This document shows positions 41,800 to 51,424 of a DNA stretch of 64,000 nt, in pieces. Each line of letters starts with the position of its first letter. Within the stretch, counting starts at the first letter, position 1. Where the stretch lies: the NCBI RefSeq assembly GCF_000427445.1, contig NZ_KE386496.1, positions 2,805,504 through 2,869,503 on the forward strand, given 5' to 3'. The position numbers and the translations under genes are program-made. The stretch comes from Methylocapsa acidiphila B2 (GTDB lineage Bacteria; Pseudomonadota; Alphaproteobacteria; Rhizobiales; Beijerinckiaceae). The notes beneath the pieces were generated by a model. That model worked only from the letters and a program-made list of their open reading frames with translations. It did no database searches and was not told where the DNA came from.

Positions 41800-44180
41800 A
41801 CTCCGCCTTCGGCGAGCCGACGGGCGCCGAGATCCGTGTGCGCGGCCGCGTGCAGGGCGTAGGCTTCCGTCCGACCGTCTGGCGGCTCGCCAATCGCCTG
41901 GGGCTCAGCGGCGAGGTGTTTAACGATGGCGACGGCGTCCTCATTCGCATTGCCGCCGGGCTCAAGATGGCTGAGCGCCTCGTCGCCGCGCTGAAGGACG
42001 AATGCCCTCCGCTCGCGCGGATCGATTCGCTCGATCTACGCCCCGCTCAAGCGCCTTGCGGCCTCGAGGGTTTCCATATTTCCGTGAGCGGCGGCGGCCC
42101 CATGAACACGCAGGTCGCGCCCGACGCGGCGACCTGCCCCGCCTGCCTTGCCGAGATCCGCGATCCCTTCGCAAGGCGCTTTCGCTATCCTTTCACGAAT
42201 TGCACCCATTGCGGTCCGCGCCTCTCGATCGTCGCGCGCGCGCCCTTTGATCGCGCGCGCACGACCATGGCGCCTTTCGCCATGTGCGAGGCCTGCCGCT
42301 CGGAATATGAGAACCCGGAGGATCGCCGCTTCCATGCGCAGCCGATCGCCTGCCATGCCTGTGGGCCGAAAGTCTCCATCGCCAGAATGGGCGGCGGAGC
42401 GGTGGAGTTCTCGGCCTTCAGCATGCTTGACGACGCCGACGCCGTCGCCGGCATGCTGCTCAAGGGCCATATCGTCGCGATCAAGGGCATAGGCGGCTAC
42501 CATCTCGCCTGCGACGCCACGAATGAGGAGGCCGTATCGCGGCTTCGCGCGCGCAAGCGGCGCTATGGCAAGCCCTTCGCCCTCATGGCGCGCGATCTCG
42601 ACATCATCCGCCGCCATGCTGTGATCGGCGCGCGGGAAGAGGCGGCGCTCGGATCGACGGCGGCGCCGATCGTCCTCCTTGCCGCGCGGAGCGAGCCGCG
42701 GCTGCCGGATGCCGTGTCCAATGGTCTTTCGACGCTCGGCTTCATGCTGCCTTACACGCCGCTGCATCATCTGATCTTCCGCCGGCTCGACCGGCCCATG
42801 GTCATGACGAGCGGCAATCTTTCCGACGAGCCGCAAGTGACAGACGATGAAGAGGCGCGGGAAAGACTCGGCGCAATCGCGGATTTCATCCTGAGCCATG
42901 ACCGGGAGATCGCGGTTCGGCTCGATGATTCGGTCGTTCGCGTCGCCAATGGCGAAGAGCGCGTGGTTCGTCGCGCCCGCGGTTTCGCGCCGGCGCCTCT
43001 CCCTCTCCCGGAGGGACTGCGCGCGAGGCCGCCGCTCCTCGCCATGGGCGCCGAGCTCAAGAACACGTTCTGCCTCGCCAAGGACGGCGAAGCCATGCTC
43101 TCGCACCACATGGGCGATCTCGAAGATGCCGCCGCCCTCGCCGATCTGGAGCAGACGCTTGCGCTTTACGAGACGCTCTACGAGCATCGGTCGGAGGCCG
43201 TCGCCGTCGATCTCCACCCCGATTATCTTTCGACCAAATTGGGCCGGCGGATCGCGCGCGACAAAGGCCTGCCGCTGATCGAGGTCCAGCACCACCACGC
43301 CCATATCGCGAGCTGTCTCGCCGAGAATGGCGTCGCCGCCGGGGAAGGCCCCGTGCTCGGCGTCGCGCTTGATGGGCTCGGATTCGGCGATGACGGCGCG
43401 CTTTGGGGCGGTGAGTTCCTGCTCGCGGATTATGCGGGTTACCGCCGCATAGGCACGTTCAAGCCGGTCGCCCTGCCGGGCGGCGCTCAGGCTATGCGGG
43501 AGCCCTGGCGCAACGCGCTCGCCCATATTCTCGCCGCGGTCGGTTGGCCGGCCTTCACCGCGAATTTCGCCGAGATCGAGCTTTACGATTATCTAAAGGC
43601 GAAGCCGGTCGAGACCATGGCGGCCATGATCAAGCAGGAGCTGAACGCGCCGCCGGCGAGCTCTTGCGGGCGCCTGTTCGACGCCGTCGCCGCCGCCATC
43701 GGCCTGTGCCGAGACGTCGCCTTGCATGAGGGCGAGGCGGCGATGCGCCTCGAGGCGCTCGTCGACGCCGACGCCCTGGCCGCCATCGACGAGGATCTCG
43801 CCTATCCTTTCGCTCTTCCTAATCTGAAGGGCTTAGGACTTCCCTATATCGAGCCGGCCGCCATGTGGCAGGCGCTTCTCGGCGATCTTTATGAGAAGGC
43901 GCCGCCTTCGGTCATCGCCGCGCGTTTTCACAAAGGGCTCGCGCGAGCGGTCGCCGCCATGGCTTGCAAAGTCGTGCGCGACGCCGGCGTCACAAGACGC
44001 GTCGCGCTGTCGGGCGGGGTTTTCCAGAATCGTCCTTTCACCGAAGAGATCGTCCGCCGCCTCGAGGCCGAGAATTTCGAGGTTCTCTTGCAGGCCAAGG
44101 CGCCAACCAATGACGGCGGCATCTCGCTCGGCCAGGCGGCCGTGGCGGCGGCGCGGCTCGCCGCAGATCGTGGAGGATAG
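41796..44180 (+). CDS. hypF: Carbamoyltransferase HypF
   Basis: Converts carbamoyl phosphate to carbamoyl-AMP and transfers it to HypE for CN ligand synthesis. Order: acylphosphatase-like domain with VRGRVQGVGFRPTVWRLA, zinc pairs CPACLAEI, CTHCGP, CEACRSEY and CHACGP, a YrdC-like domain (GIGGYHLACDA), then a Kae1-like domain with VQHHHAHIASCLAE and ALSGGVFQN. Length is 794 residues. The start MNSAFGEP overlaps the NHL gene stop (ATGA). It is the first of six hyp genes on the strand. Confidence 0.96.
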   Translation: MNSAFGEPTGAEIRVRGRVQGVGFRPTVWRLANRLGLSGEVFNDGDGVLIRIAAGLKMAERLVAALKDECPPLARIDSLDLRPAQAPCGLEGFHISVSGGGPMNTQVAPDAATCPACLAEIRDPFARRFRYPFTNCTHCGPRLSIVARAPFDRARTTMAPFAMCEACRSEYENPEDRRFHAQPIACHACGPKVSIARMGGGAVEFSAFSMLDDADAVAGMLLKGHIVAIKGIGGYHLACDATNEEAVSRLRARKRRYGKPFALMARDLDIIRRHAVIGAREEAALGSTAAPIVLLAARSEPRLPDAVSNGLSTLGFMLPYTPLHHLIFRRLDRPMVMTSGNLSDEPQVTDDEEARERLGAIADFILSHDREIAVRLDDSVVRVANGEERVVRRARGFAPAPLPLPEGLRARPPLLAMGAELKNTFCLAKDGEAMLSHHMGDLEDAAALADLEQTLALYETLYEHRSEAVAVDLHPDYLSTKLGRRIARDKGLPLIEVQHHHAHIASCLAENGVAAGEGPVLGVALDGLGFGDDGALWGGEFLLADYAGYRRIGTFKPVALPGGAQAMREPWRNALAHILAAVGWPAFTANFAEIELYDYLKAKPVETMAAMIKQELNAPPASSCGRLFDAVAAAIGLCRDVALHEGEAAMRLEALVDADALAAIDEDLAYPFALPNLKGLGLPYIEPAAMWQALLGDLYEKAPPSVIAARFHKGLARAVAAMACKVVRDAGVTRRVALSGGVFQNRPFTEEIVRRLEAENFEVLLQAKAPTNDGGISLGQAAVAAARLAADRGG

Positions 44181-44183
44181 GTC

Positions 44184-44462
44184 ATGTGTCTCGGCATCCC
44201 CGGCCGAATCGTCGCTATAACCGACGCAAGCCGCAAATTGGCGACCGTCGACGTCGCGGGCGTCAAGCGCGAGATCAATGTCGCCTGCATCATCGGCGAT
44301 CGCGCCGTCGAGGATTGCGTTGGCGATTGGGTGCTCGTGCATGTGGGCTTCGCCATGAGTCTGATCAATGAGGAGCAGGCGATCGAAACCCTGCGCATCT
44401 TGACCGAGCTCGGCGAGGCGCAACAGGAAATCGCGGCGATGCGCGCCTCAGGGCGAATGTAG
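44184..44462 (+). CDS. hypC: Hydrogenase assembly chaperone HypC
   Basis: A 92-residue chaperone starting MCLGIPGRI, with the essential N-terminal Cys2 after Met. It carries iron with CN/CO ligands together with HypD and binds immature large subunit. The VDVAGVKREINVACI strand and GDWVLVHVGFAMSLINEEQA follow the family pattern. It begins four bases after the hypF stop. Confidence 0.95.
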   Translation: MCLGIPGRIVAITDASRKLATVDVAGVKREINVACIIGDRAVEDCVGDWVLVHVGFAMSLINEEQAIETLRILTELGEAQQEIAAMRASGRM

Positions 44463-44490
44463 CGCGGTCGGAGCGGCAGGAGGTCGGATC

Positions 44491-45636
44491 ATGAAATATG
44501 TCGACGAGTTCCGCGATCCGGAAAGGGCCGCCGTCCTCATCGCGGCGATCGGCGATCTCGCGCGATCCCTCGACCGCGCCCGCGAGCGCCCACTCCACAT
44601 CATGGAGGTCTGCGGCGGCCATACGCATACAATTTTTCGCTACGGCATCGCCAACATGCTGCCGGCGGAGATCGAGCTGGTGCATGGGCCGGGTTGCCCG
44701 GTCTGCGTGCTCCCGATGGGCCGGGTCGATGATTGCGTCGCCATCGCCGAGGCGCCGGGCGTGATCTTCGCCACTTTCGGCGACGCCATGCGCGTGCCGG
44801 GCTCCAGAAAAAGCCTGTTGCAGGCCAAGGCCGAAGGCGCCGACGTGCGCATGGTCTATTCGCCGCTCGACGCGCTCGCGCTGGCCCACGAAAATCCGCA
44901 GCGCGAAGTGGTCTTCTTCGGTCTCGGCTTCGAGACAACCATGCCCTCAACGGCCTTCACCGTGTTGCAGGCGGAGGCGGAGGGCGTCCGAAATTTTTCG
45001 CTGTTCTGCAACCACATCACCATCGTCCCGACGATGAAGGCGATTCTCGATTCGCCCGATCTTGAGCTCGACGGCTTTCTTGGTCCGGGCCATGTGTCCA
45101 TGGTTACCGGCACGAGGCCTTATGAATTCATCGCGAGAGATTATTATAGGCCGCTCGTCGTCGCGGGCTTCGAGCCGCTCGACATTCTCCATTCCCTCTG
45201 GCTCGTCCTCAAGCAGATCGTTGAGGGTCGTTGCGAGATTGAGAACCAATATGGAAGAGTCGCGCCGCGCGACGGCAACTCGGCGGCGCAGGATGCGATC
45301 GGCAAGGTTTTCGAGCTTCGCGAATTCTTCGAATGGCGCGGCCTCGGCTCAATCGATCATTCGGGCGTGCGCATGCGCGAGGCCTACGCCGCCTATGACG
45401 CGGAGCGCAAATTCGCGATTCCCGCGCTTCATGTCGCCGATCCGAAATCCTGCCAATGCGGCGAGGTTCTGAAAGGCGCGATCAAGCCGTGGCAATGCAA
45501 GCTCTTCGGCGCCGGTTGCGCGCCGGAAACGCCGCTCGGCGCCTTGATGGTGTCGTCGGAAGGGGCTTGCGCCGCCTATTATCAATATGGCGATTTGGAG
45601 GGGTTGCGCGCGAAGCGCGCGGCCAATGCGGCATGA
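44491..45636 (+). CDS. hypD: Hydrogenase Fe(CN)2CO assembly protein HypD
   Basis: A 381-residue [4Fe-4S] scaffold on which the Fe(CN)2CO unit is made. Motifs: MEVCGGHTHTIFRYG, HGPGCPVCVLPMG, GLGFETTMP, CNHITIVPT and GFLGPGHVSMVTG. The cluster cysteines near the C-terminus are in CQCGEVLKG, KPWQCKLFG and GAC-type positions. The stop overlaps the hypE ATG (ATGA). Confidence 0.96.
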   Translation: MKYVDEFRDPERAAVLIAAIGDLARSLDRARERPLHIMEVCGGHTHTIFRYGIANMLPAEIELVHGPGCPVCVLPMGRVDDCVAIAEAPGVIFATFGDAMRVPGSRKSLLQAKAEGADVRMVYSPLDALALAHENPQREVVFFGLGFETTMPSTAFTVLQAEAEGVRNFSLFCNHITIVPTMKAILDSPDLELDGFLGPGHVSMVTGTRPYEFIARDYYRPLVVAGFEPLDILHSLWLVLKQIVEGRCEIENQYGRVAPRDGNSAAQDAIGKVFELREFFEWRGLGSIDHSGVRMREAYAAYDAERKFAIPALHVADPKSCQCGEVLKGAIKPWQCKLFGAGCAPETPLGALMVSSEGACAAYYQYGDLEGLRAKRAANAA

Positions 45637-46715
45637 ACAAGCCAGAACCCGGCAAGCTTCTGCGGCCCCAACGCAAATTGCGCGACGGCGTCCATGTCGC
45701 CAAAGTCACGCTCGCGCATGGCGGCGGCGGCAAGGCGATGCGCGACCTGATCGATGATGTCTTCGTCTCGGCCTTCGACAATCCGGTCCTGGCGCCGCTC
45801 GAAGATCAGGCGCGGATTTCTTTGGCGGATCTCGCGCTCCACGGCGACAGGCTCGCATTCACTTCGGACTCCTTCGTCGTCGATCCGCTCGAATTTCCCG
45901 GCGGAGACATCGGCAAGCTCGCAATTTGCGGCACGGTCAACGATCTCGCGGTCGGCGGCGCCAAGCCGCTCTATCTCTCATGCAGCGCGATCATCGAGGA
46001 AGGCGTCGAGGTCGACCTGTTGCGCAAGCTCGCGCGATCCATGGCCGAGGCTGCTGCTGCGGCGGGCGTCGCGATCGTCACTGGCGACACCAAGGTCGTC
46101 GGTCATGGCTCTTGCGACAAGCTCTTCATCAACACTGCTGGCGTCGGCGTGATCCGCGCCGGAATCGATCTCGGGGCTCATCGGGCCGAGCCCGGCGACG
46201 CGATACTGGTCAACGGCCTTCTCGGCGATCATGGCGCGGCCATTCTCGCCGCGCGGGGCGATCTGCGCCTCGAAACGCGGATCGAGAGCGATTGCGCGCC
46301 GTTGAATGGCCTCATCGACGCGCTGCTCGACGCCTGCCCCGAGGTCAAGTTCATTCGCGACGCCACGCGCGGCGGTTTGGCGACCGTGTTGAACGAGATC
46401 GCGGAGGCCTCAGGCGTCGGCGTGGAGATCGACGAGAACGCGCTGCCGCTGCGCGCGGAAGTCGCGGGCTTTTGCGAGATCCTCGGGCTCGATCCGCTCT
46501 ATCTCGCCAATGAAGGTAAGATCGTCGTTGTCGCGCCGGCTGCCGTCGCCGAGAAGGCGCGAGCCGCGCTCACCGCGCATCCGCTCGGCCGGGAGTCCGC
46601 GATCATCGGGCTTGTTACAGATGGACCCGCAGGCCGCGCCTCGATGCGCACAAAGTTCGGCGGCAAGCGCGTGGTCGATATGCTGGTCGGCGAGCAATTG
46701 CCGAGGATTTGCTGA
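45633..46715 (+). CDS. hypE: Carbamoyl dehydratase HypE
   Basis: 360 residues, member of the PurM/ThiL superfamily. It takes the carbamoyl group from HypF on its C-terminal Cys and dehydrates it to thiocyanate. AHGGGGKAMRDLI, LAFTSDSFVVDPLEFPGGDIG and GTVNDLAVGGAKPLYLS give the ATP-binding frame. The protein ends PRIC, the obligatory terminal cysteine. The start at 45633 overlaps hypD; an earlier open frame to 45456 is inside hypD. Confidence 0.96.
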   Translation: MNKPEPGKLLRPQRKLRDGVHVAKVTLAHGGGGKAMRDLIDDVFVSAFDNPVLAPLEDQARISLADLALHGDRLAFTSDSFVVDPLEFPGGDIGKLAICGTVNDLAVGGAKPLYLSCSAIIEEGVEVDLLRKLARSMAEAAAAAGVAIVTGDTKVVGHGSCDKLFINTAGVGVIRAGIDLGAHRAEPGDAILVNGLLGDHGAAILAARGDLRLETRIESDCAPLNGLIDALLDACPEVKFIRDATRGGLATVLNEIAEASGVGVEIDENALPLRAEVAGFCEILGLDPLYLANEGKIVVVAPAAVAEKARAALTAHPLGRESAIIGLVTDGPAGRASMRTKFGGKRVVDMLVGEQLPRIC

Positions 46716-46739
46716 GTGTTTGACAGACGAGACCGGGCG

Positions 46740-47075
46740 ATGCACGAGATGGGAATCACGCAATCGATCGTCGCCATCGTCACGGAGCAAGCCGCCGGCC
46801 GAAAGGTGACGCGGGTGACGCTCGAGATCGGCAAGCTCGCGGCGATCATGCCCGACGCGATCCGCTTCTGCTTCGATGTTGTCGCGCGGGGCGGTGCGCT
46901 CGACGGCGCGGCGCTCGACATTATCGAAGTGCCGGGTCGCGCGCATTGTCTCGATTGCGGCGGCGAGGTCGCGCTCATGGAAATTTTCGGCCGCTGCGCC
47001 TGCGGCTCTCGCCGACTCGAAAGATTGAGCGGCGAGGAGCTCAATATCAAAAGCATGGAAGTGGAGACGGTCTGA
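46740..47075 (+). CDS. hypA: Hydrogenase nickel insertion protein HypA
   Basis: A 111-residue metallochaperone. It begins [11 protein letters not shown], with the nickel-binding His2 and Glu3. The zinc ribbon is in CLDCGG and CACGS (CxxC and CxC rather than two CxxC pairs). With HypB it delivers nickel to HhyL precursor. The ATG at 46740 is chosen because homologues always begin MHE; the stop shares bases with the hypB start (TGATG). Confidence 0.93.
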   Translation: MHEMGITQSIVAIVTEQAAGRKVTRVTLEIGKLAAIMPDAIRFCFDVVARGGALDGAALDIIEVPGRAHCLDCGGEVALMEIFGRCACGSRRLERLSGEELNIKSMEVETV

Positions 47076-47980
47076 TGTGCGGCACCTGCGGATGCGGCGA
47101 CGACGCCAAGGTCACGATCACAAATCTCGAGACCGGCAAGGCGGAGCGAGCGGATTCCCTGCGCGCGCCGCATGAGCATGGCCATGACCACGATCATTCA
47201 CATGAGCACGGGCATGGTCATCATCACGATCACGGACATCATCATCATGGCGATCATGCCCATAGCCATGCCGAACCGGCGCCGGTCGCCGCCTTGGCGG
47301 CTATGCACGCGGTCAACATCGACGTCGAGCGCGCTATCCTCGCCAAGAATGACGCGCTCGCCGAGCGCAATCGCGCCTGGTTCGACGGCCGCGAGATTCT
47401 GGCGCTGAACCTCGTGAGCTCGCCCGGCGCCGGCAAGACCTCATTGCTGGAGCGCACGATCCGCGACCTCGGGGCGGAGATGCCGATCTTCGTGATCGAA
47501 GGCGACCAGCAGACGTTGAACGACGCCGAGCGTATCAAGGCGGCCGGCGCGCCGGCCGTGCAGGTCAACACCGGCACGGGATGTCATCTCGAGGCGGATA
47601 TGGTGCGCCGTGGCCTCGACGCTTTGCGGCCGGCCTTCGGCGCGGTTGTGATGATCGAGAATGTCGGCAATCTCGTCTGCCCGGCGCTGTTCGATCTCGG
47701 CGAGCGGGCCAAGGTCGTGGTGTTGTCGGTGACCGAAGGCGAGGACAAGCCGCTCAAATATCCGCATATGTTCAGAGCCGCCGAATTGATGATCCTGAGC
47801 AAGATCGATCTTTGTCCGCATGTCGATTTCGACATCGACCGCTGCGAGGCCTTGGCGCGCGAGGTCAATCCTGGCATTCGCGCGATCAGGCTCTCGACGC
47901 GCTCGGGGGAAGGCCTCAACGAATGGTATGATTGGCTGCGCGCCGCCCGCGCCAGTCGTGGGCAAGAGGCCGCGCAATAG
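47075..47980 (+). CDS. hypB: Hydrogenase nickel GTPase HypB
   Basis: 301 residues. It begins [10 protein letters not shown], the N-terminal CxxCxC high-affinity nickel motif. A His-rich stretch (about residues 33-64) holds nearly 20 histidines for nickel storage. The SIMIBI GTPase domain follows, with P-loop [17 protein letters not shown], the conserved GCHLEADM and [14 protein letters not shown] motifs and SKIDLCPH. It ends the 16-gene hydrogenase run that began at hhyS. Confidence 0.96.
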   Translation: MCGTCGCGDDAKVTITNLETGKAERADSLRAPHEHGHDHDHSHEHGHGHHHDHGHHHHGDHAHSHAEPAPVAALAAMHAVNIDVERAILAKNDALAERNRAWFDGREILALNLVSSPGAGKTSLLERTIRDLGAEMPIFVIEGDQQTLNDAERIKAAGAPAVQVNTGTGCHLEADMVRRGLDALRPAFGAVVMIENVGNLVCPALFDLGERAKVVVLSVTEGEDKPLKYPHMFRAAELMILSKIDLCPHVDFDIDRCEALAREVNPGIRAIRLSTRSGEGLNEWYDWLRAARASRGQEAAQ

Positions 47981-48083
47981 GCCCGCCCGTCGGCCCTTTG
48001 TAGAATGCTGGAGTCGGATTTCTCCATTCAACTCACGGCGAGCCTGATCGACGAGACGGACTCGGCTCCGTCAAGGATGCGGA

Positions 48084-48102
48084 GCGCCGGTTGTGCCGGC
48101 GC
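48084..48102. terminator. Inverted repeat between hypB and fliI
   Basis: GCGCCGG (48084-48090) and CCGGCGC (48096-48102) form a perfect 7-bp stem with a 5-nt loop, in the convergent gap between hypB and fliI. There is no T run on either side, so it is a weak candidate for bidirectional termination. Confidence 0.35.
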
Positions 48103-48170
48103 AAGCAACGTTCGCATTCTAAACATGGTCGATCCGCTCGCCAAATTCTCCACCACCTGTTTAGGTCCGC

Positions 48171-49649
48171 TCATTTCACGACTGAAACTTCCTTCCCCCG
48201 CGGAGATTCCTTGCCCTGCAAGATCTCAGCGAGCTCGCGAAACGCATCCTTGCTCAGGCCTGAGCGCGGCGATTGCTGCAAGGCTTCGTAGATTTTTGGG
48301 ACGAGCGCGACCGCCTGGTCGAGCTCGGGGTCTCCGCCTTCCTTGTAGCCTCCGATGAGCCGCAGATCGCGCGTATCCTCGTAGCGCGCGATGAGGCCGC
48401 GCAGCTGACGGACCAGCTTCTGTTGCTCGCCAGACCAGACCCATTGCGCCAAGCGTGAAATCGACGCCAAAACGTCGATCGCGGGGAAGCGTCCCTGATC
48501 GGAGATCGCGCGATCGAGCACAATATGGCCGTCGAGCGTGCCGCGAATGGCGTCGGCGACGGGTTCATTATGATCGTCGCCATCGACCAGGACAGAAAAG
48601 ACGCCGGTAATGGAGCCCTTGCCTTCCTCGCCCGGCCCGGCCCTTTCGAGAAGTTTCGGCAGATCGCCGAACACGCTCGGCGCATAGCCGCGCGCGACCG
48701 CCGGCTCTCCGGCCGCGAGCGCGATTTCGCGCGCCGCATGCGCGAAACGGGTGATGGAGTCGACTACGAGGAGCACCGATTCGCCGCGGTCACGGAAATA
48801 TTCGGCGATCGTCATCGCCGTCTTAGGCGCCAGACGCCGCATCGTCGGGCTTTCGTCTCCGGTCGCCGCTACGGCGACCGAAAGCGAGCGATTCGCCGCC
48901 AAGGCGTCGTCGAGAAATTCGCGGACCTCGCGGCCGCGCTCCCCGACGAGAGCGATGACGACGGCGTCGAAATCACGCGAAGCGGCCAGCATCGCCAAAA
49001 GGGTCGATTTGCCGACCCCGGATCCGGCGAAGATTCCGATTCTTTGACCGGCGCAAAGCGGCGTAAAGAGGTCGATCGCGCGCACGCCTGTTTTCAATGG
49101 CGCGTTGACGCGCGCGCGCCGCATTGCCGGCGGCGGCGCGGCCTCGATCGGATAGGCATTCTCGCCTTTTCGCAAAGGTCCGGCGGCGTCGATCGGAACG
49201 CCGAGCGCGTTGAGCACGCGGCCCTTCCAGCTCGGATGCGGGGCGAGGCGCAAGGGACCGACCCGATGGACTCGGTCGCCGAGCCGCATCGGAACGCCAG
49301 TCTCGAAGGTCTTGACGGTCACGGCTTCGGCGTCGATCCGCACGACTTCGGCGAGCTGACGTCGCTCGCCCGTCGCGAATTCGACGCACTCGCCGAGCCG
49401 CACGAAGCGAGAAAGGCCCCTCACCCTCGCAAAGGTCGGCGCAACCTCTGCGACGCAACCGGAAATGCGGAGTGGCGCCACCTCTTCCCGCGCCCGCTCG
49501 ACGGCAAGCTCAAGGCGTTCTAAAGCGTTCTTCGAGCGAATGGGTTCGTTCGCTCGACCAGAAATCGCGCCGACCTCGAAGCCTTGGACATCTGGCCGAC
49601 CCGGCTGGTTCGATCCGTTCGAATTATACTCCAGGGCGTCCGGCTTCAT
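48171..49649 (-). CDS. fliI: Flagellum-specific ATPase FliI
   Basis: Type III export ATPase energising flagellar protein export. It is 492 residues, some 40-50 longer at the N-terminus than most. Motifs: Walker A GIFAGSGVGKSTLLAM, ALVGERGREVREFLDD, Walker B VLLVVDSITRFAHAAREIALAAGEPA, and GSITGVFSVLVDGDDHNEPVADAIRGTLDGHIVLDR. Its ATG overlaps the flgF stop (ATGA), so it is translationally coupled. The leading residues (MKPDALEYNSNGSNQ) are not conserved, and an internal start cannot be excluded. Confidence 0.93.
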   Translation of the reverse strand: MKPDALEYNSNGSNQPGRPDVQGFEVGAISGRANEPIRSKNALERLELAVERAREEVAPLRISGCVAEVAPTFARVRGLSRFVRLGECVEFATGERRQLAEVVRIDAEAVTVKTFETGVPMRLGDRVHRVGPLRLAPHPSWKGRVLNALGVPIDAAGPLRKGENAYPIEAAPPPAMRRARVNAPLKTGVRAIDLFTPLCAGQRIGIFAGSGVGKSTLLAMLAASRDFDAVVIALVGERGREVREFLDDALAANRSLSVAVAATGDESPTMRRLAPKTAMTIAEYFRDRGESVLLVVDSITRFAHAAREIALAAGEPAVARGYAPSVFGDLPKLLERAGPGEEGKGSITGVFSVLVDGDDHNEPVADAIRGTLDGHIVLDRAISDQGRFPAIDVLASISRLAQWVWSGEQQKLVRQLRGLIARYEDTRDLRLIGGYKEGGDPELDQAVALVPKIYEALQQSPRSGLSKDAFRELAEILQGKESPRGKEVSVVK

Positions 49650-50371
49650 GACGTCGAGCCGAGAGTCTTGATCGCGTCCTTGAGCGAGGATTCAGATCCC
49701 GTCAGCGCTGTGTTGATATTGTCGAAGGCGCGCGAGATCGTGATCAACTTAGCCATTTCGAGCACCGGATTGACATTCGCGCCTTCGACATAGCCTTGCG
49801 CGACCCCATTGCGGGAAAAGTCGAGAACCGGCGTCCCCGCCTTGTTGGAAATGACCCCGGAATTGGAATAGCGCTTGAGCGTCGCCGACTCGTCGAGGTC
49901 GAACAAGCCGAGGGCCCCGATCTGCCGGCCGCTCTGCGAGATCATCCCGTCTTGCGCGATGGTCGGCGGCCCGCCGTCCGGCTCGAGCAAGATGGGGGCG
50001 TTGCCGACGTCCATGACCGGAAAGCCGTCGATGCTCACGAGGGCGCCGTTTTCCAACATGCGCATGCGTCCGTCGCGCGTGTAGACGGTTCCCGCCGGAG
50101 TCTGAAGAGCGAGCCAGGCGTCGCCTTGGACCGCAACGTCCAAAGGAGCGTCCGTCTTGGTCGGCACGCCGGCCCGACGGGAGAGATAAGTCTCGCCCTG
50201 CGAGGCGAAAGACACCGGGCTGTCGCCCGCGCGCGAGACGAGGGTCTTGAACTGGACCTCCTCGGCCCTGTAGCCCGGCGTGCTCTGGTTGGCCACATTG
50301 GCGGCGATGGTCGACAATCGACGCTCCAGCGAGATCTGAGCCGAAAGGGTGACATAGAGCCCGGATTGCAT
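49646..50371 (-). CDS. flgF: Flagellar basal-body rod protein FlgF
   Basis: 241-residue proximal rod protein. The N-terminal rod motif is YVTLSAQISLERRLSTIAANVANQSTPGYRAEEV. The central FlgE/F/G domain is LDVAVQGDAWLALQTPAGTVYTRDG. The C-terminal coiled-coil is VNPVLEMAKLITISRAFDNIN. The start MQSGLYVTLS at 50371 is preferred; a TTG six codons upstream would overlap the previous gene. It is coupled to fliI. Confidence 0.93.
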   Translation of the reverse strand: MQSGLYVTLSAQISLERRLSTIAANVANQSTPGYRAEEVQFKTLVSRAGDSPVSFASQGETYLSRRAGVPTKTDAPLDVAVQGDAWLALQTPAGTVYTRDGRMRMLENGALVSIDGFPVMDVGNAPILLEPDGGPPTIAQDGMISQSGRQIGALGLFDLDESATLKRYSNSGVISNKAGTPVLDFSRNGVAQGYVEGANVNPVLEMAKLITISRAFDNINTALTGSESSLKDAIKTLGSTS

Positions 50372-50375
50372 GGAT

Positions 50376-51155
50376 TTAAGAGCCCCCAAGCTTCAGGGTT
50401 GCGAGTTGGAGAAGAAGGTCGAAGCTGATGCCCGGCGATGAGACGAGCAGAGCCGAAGTCGCCGACGTCGTCTGCGTATTGGCGTTTTGGGAATCATAGG
50501 TCGCGGTGTAGCGCTCGATGAACTTTTGTAGCTTGGCCGGATTCTGCAAGTCGCTGATCTTTAATGCTTTTGTGATTGCCTTGGCTTGTGTGTCGAGCGG
50601 CTCGGAGGACATGGACGACGAAAGCCCGAGCGCGGTTTGCACGACGTTCAGCAAGGTCTTGTCCGCCAGAATGCTGTAGGCGCTGGTGATGTTCGGCGCC
50701 ATCCGTTGAAAATACAACGCCTTTTGCACCGCCGGGTTTTGCTTGCCGGCGTCAGTCTCGAGCGTTTGCTCGACATATTTTTCAACCGTGCCCTGTTGCG
50801 CCGCCGTCGCCTGCGTGGTCGCCGCGCCATTGGCCGCGAAGTTGAACGCTGTCGCCAGCGCCTTGTAGCGTGGATCGTTCAATGTATTGGCGAGGCTCTT
50901 ATTGCTCGCGACTCCGCCTTCGAGAACCTTGCGGATCAAGCCTTTGGCGTTCATCATGTCGCTGAGGCCAAAGGCCTTCATGACGTAACTATAAAGCTTC
51001 GAATTGTTCAAAAGATCGTTTGCGGACTTCACATTGCTGATATTCGCGAGATAATATTTGGTTTCTCGCGAGACGGTAGGCTCTGCCGCGGTCGAGGCGA
51101 GGGTCTTTGAGTAATTTTTTACAAGTAGATTGTAATTTGTGGTGGCGGTAAGCAT
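50376..51155 (-). CDS. DUF1217 flagellar-associated protein
   Basis: 259 residues from MLTATTNYNLLVKNYSKTLA. DUF1217 features: VSRETKYYLANISNVKSANDLLNNSKLYSYVMKAFGLSDM, a second KVLEGGVASNKSLANTL unit, and a C-terminal helix with LQLATLKLGG. In Rhizobiales this family usually sits beside flgF and fliI, as here, and is thought to act in flagellar assembly. An in-frame TTG at 51239 adds non-conserved residues. The stop is four bases before the flgF ATG. Confidence 0.82.
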   Translation of the reverse strand: MLTATTNYNLLVKNYSKTLASTAAEPTVSRETKYYLANISNVKSANDLLNNSKLYSYVMKAFGLSDMMNAKGLIRKVLEGGVASNKSLANTLNDPRYKALATAFNFAANGAATTQATAAQQGTVEKYVEQTLETDAGKQNPAVQKALYFQRMAPNITSAYSILADKTLLNVVQTALGLSSSMSSEPLDTQAKAITKALKISDLQNPAKLQKFIERYTATYDSQNANTQTTSATSALLVSSPGISFDLLLQLATLKLGGS

Positions 51156-51424
51156 GGCGGCCCGCGTCGAGAGAGACGATGCGAACTCTCCGCCAAAAAG
51201 CTTGCTCGAGCCTTGCTCGAGCCGCCGTGCTTTTAGCAAAAAATTAATTGGTCTCGCGCGTACGACATGCGGCGAATCGCGACTCAGCTTCGCTGATCAC
51301 GACGCGGAGAAGCGCAATCGAGATCAAACAGAGGAGAGCGCGATTTTGCACGGGAAAACCGAGGCGCTTGCCGCCTCAAGCCGCCGATGCAGGCAGCCGA
51401 GCCAAAGGGCAGGCCCCGATTGGC

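Noticed and set aside
42036-43526. A 496-codon minus-strand frame
   Set aside because: Antisense shadow of hypF.
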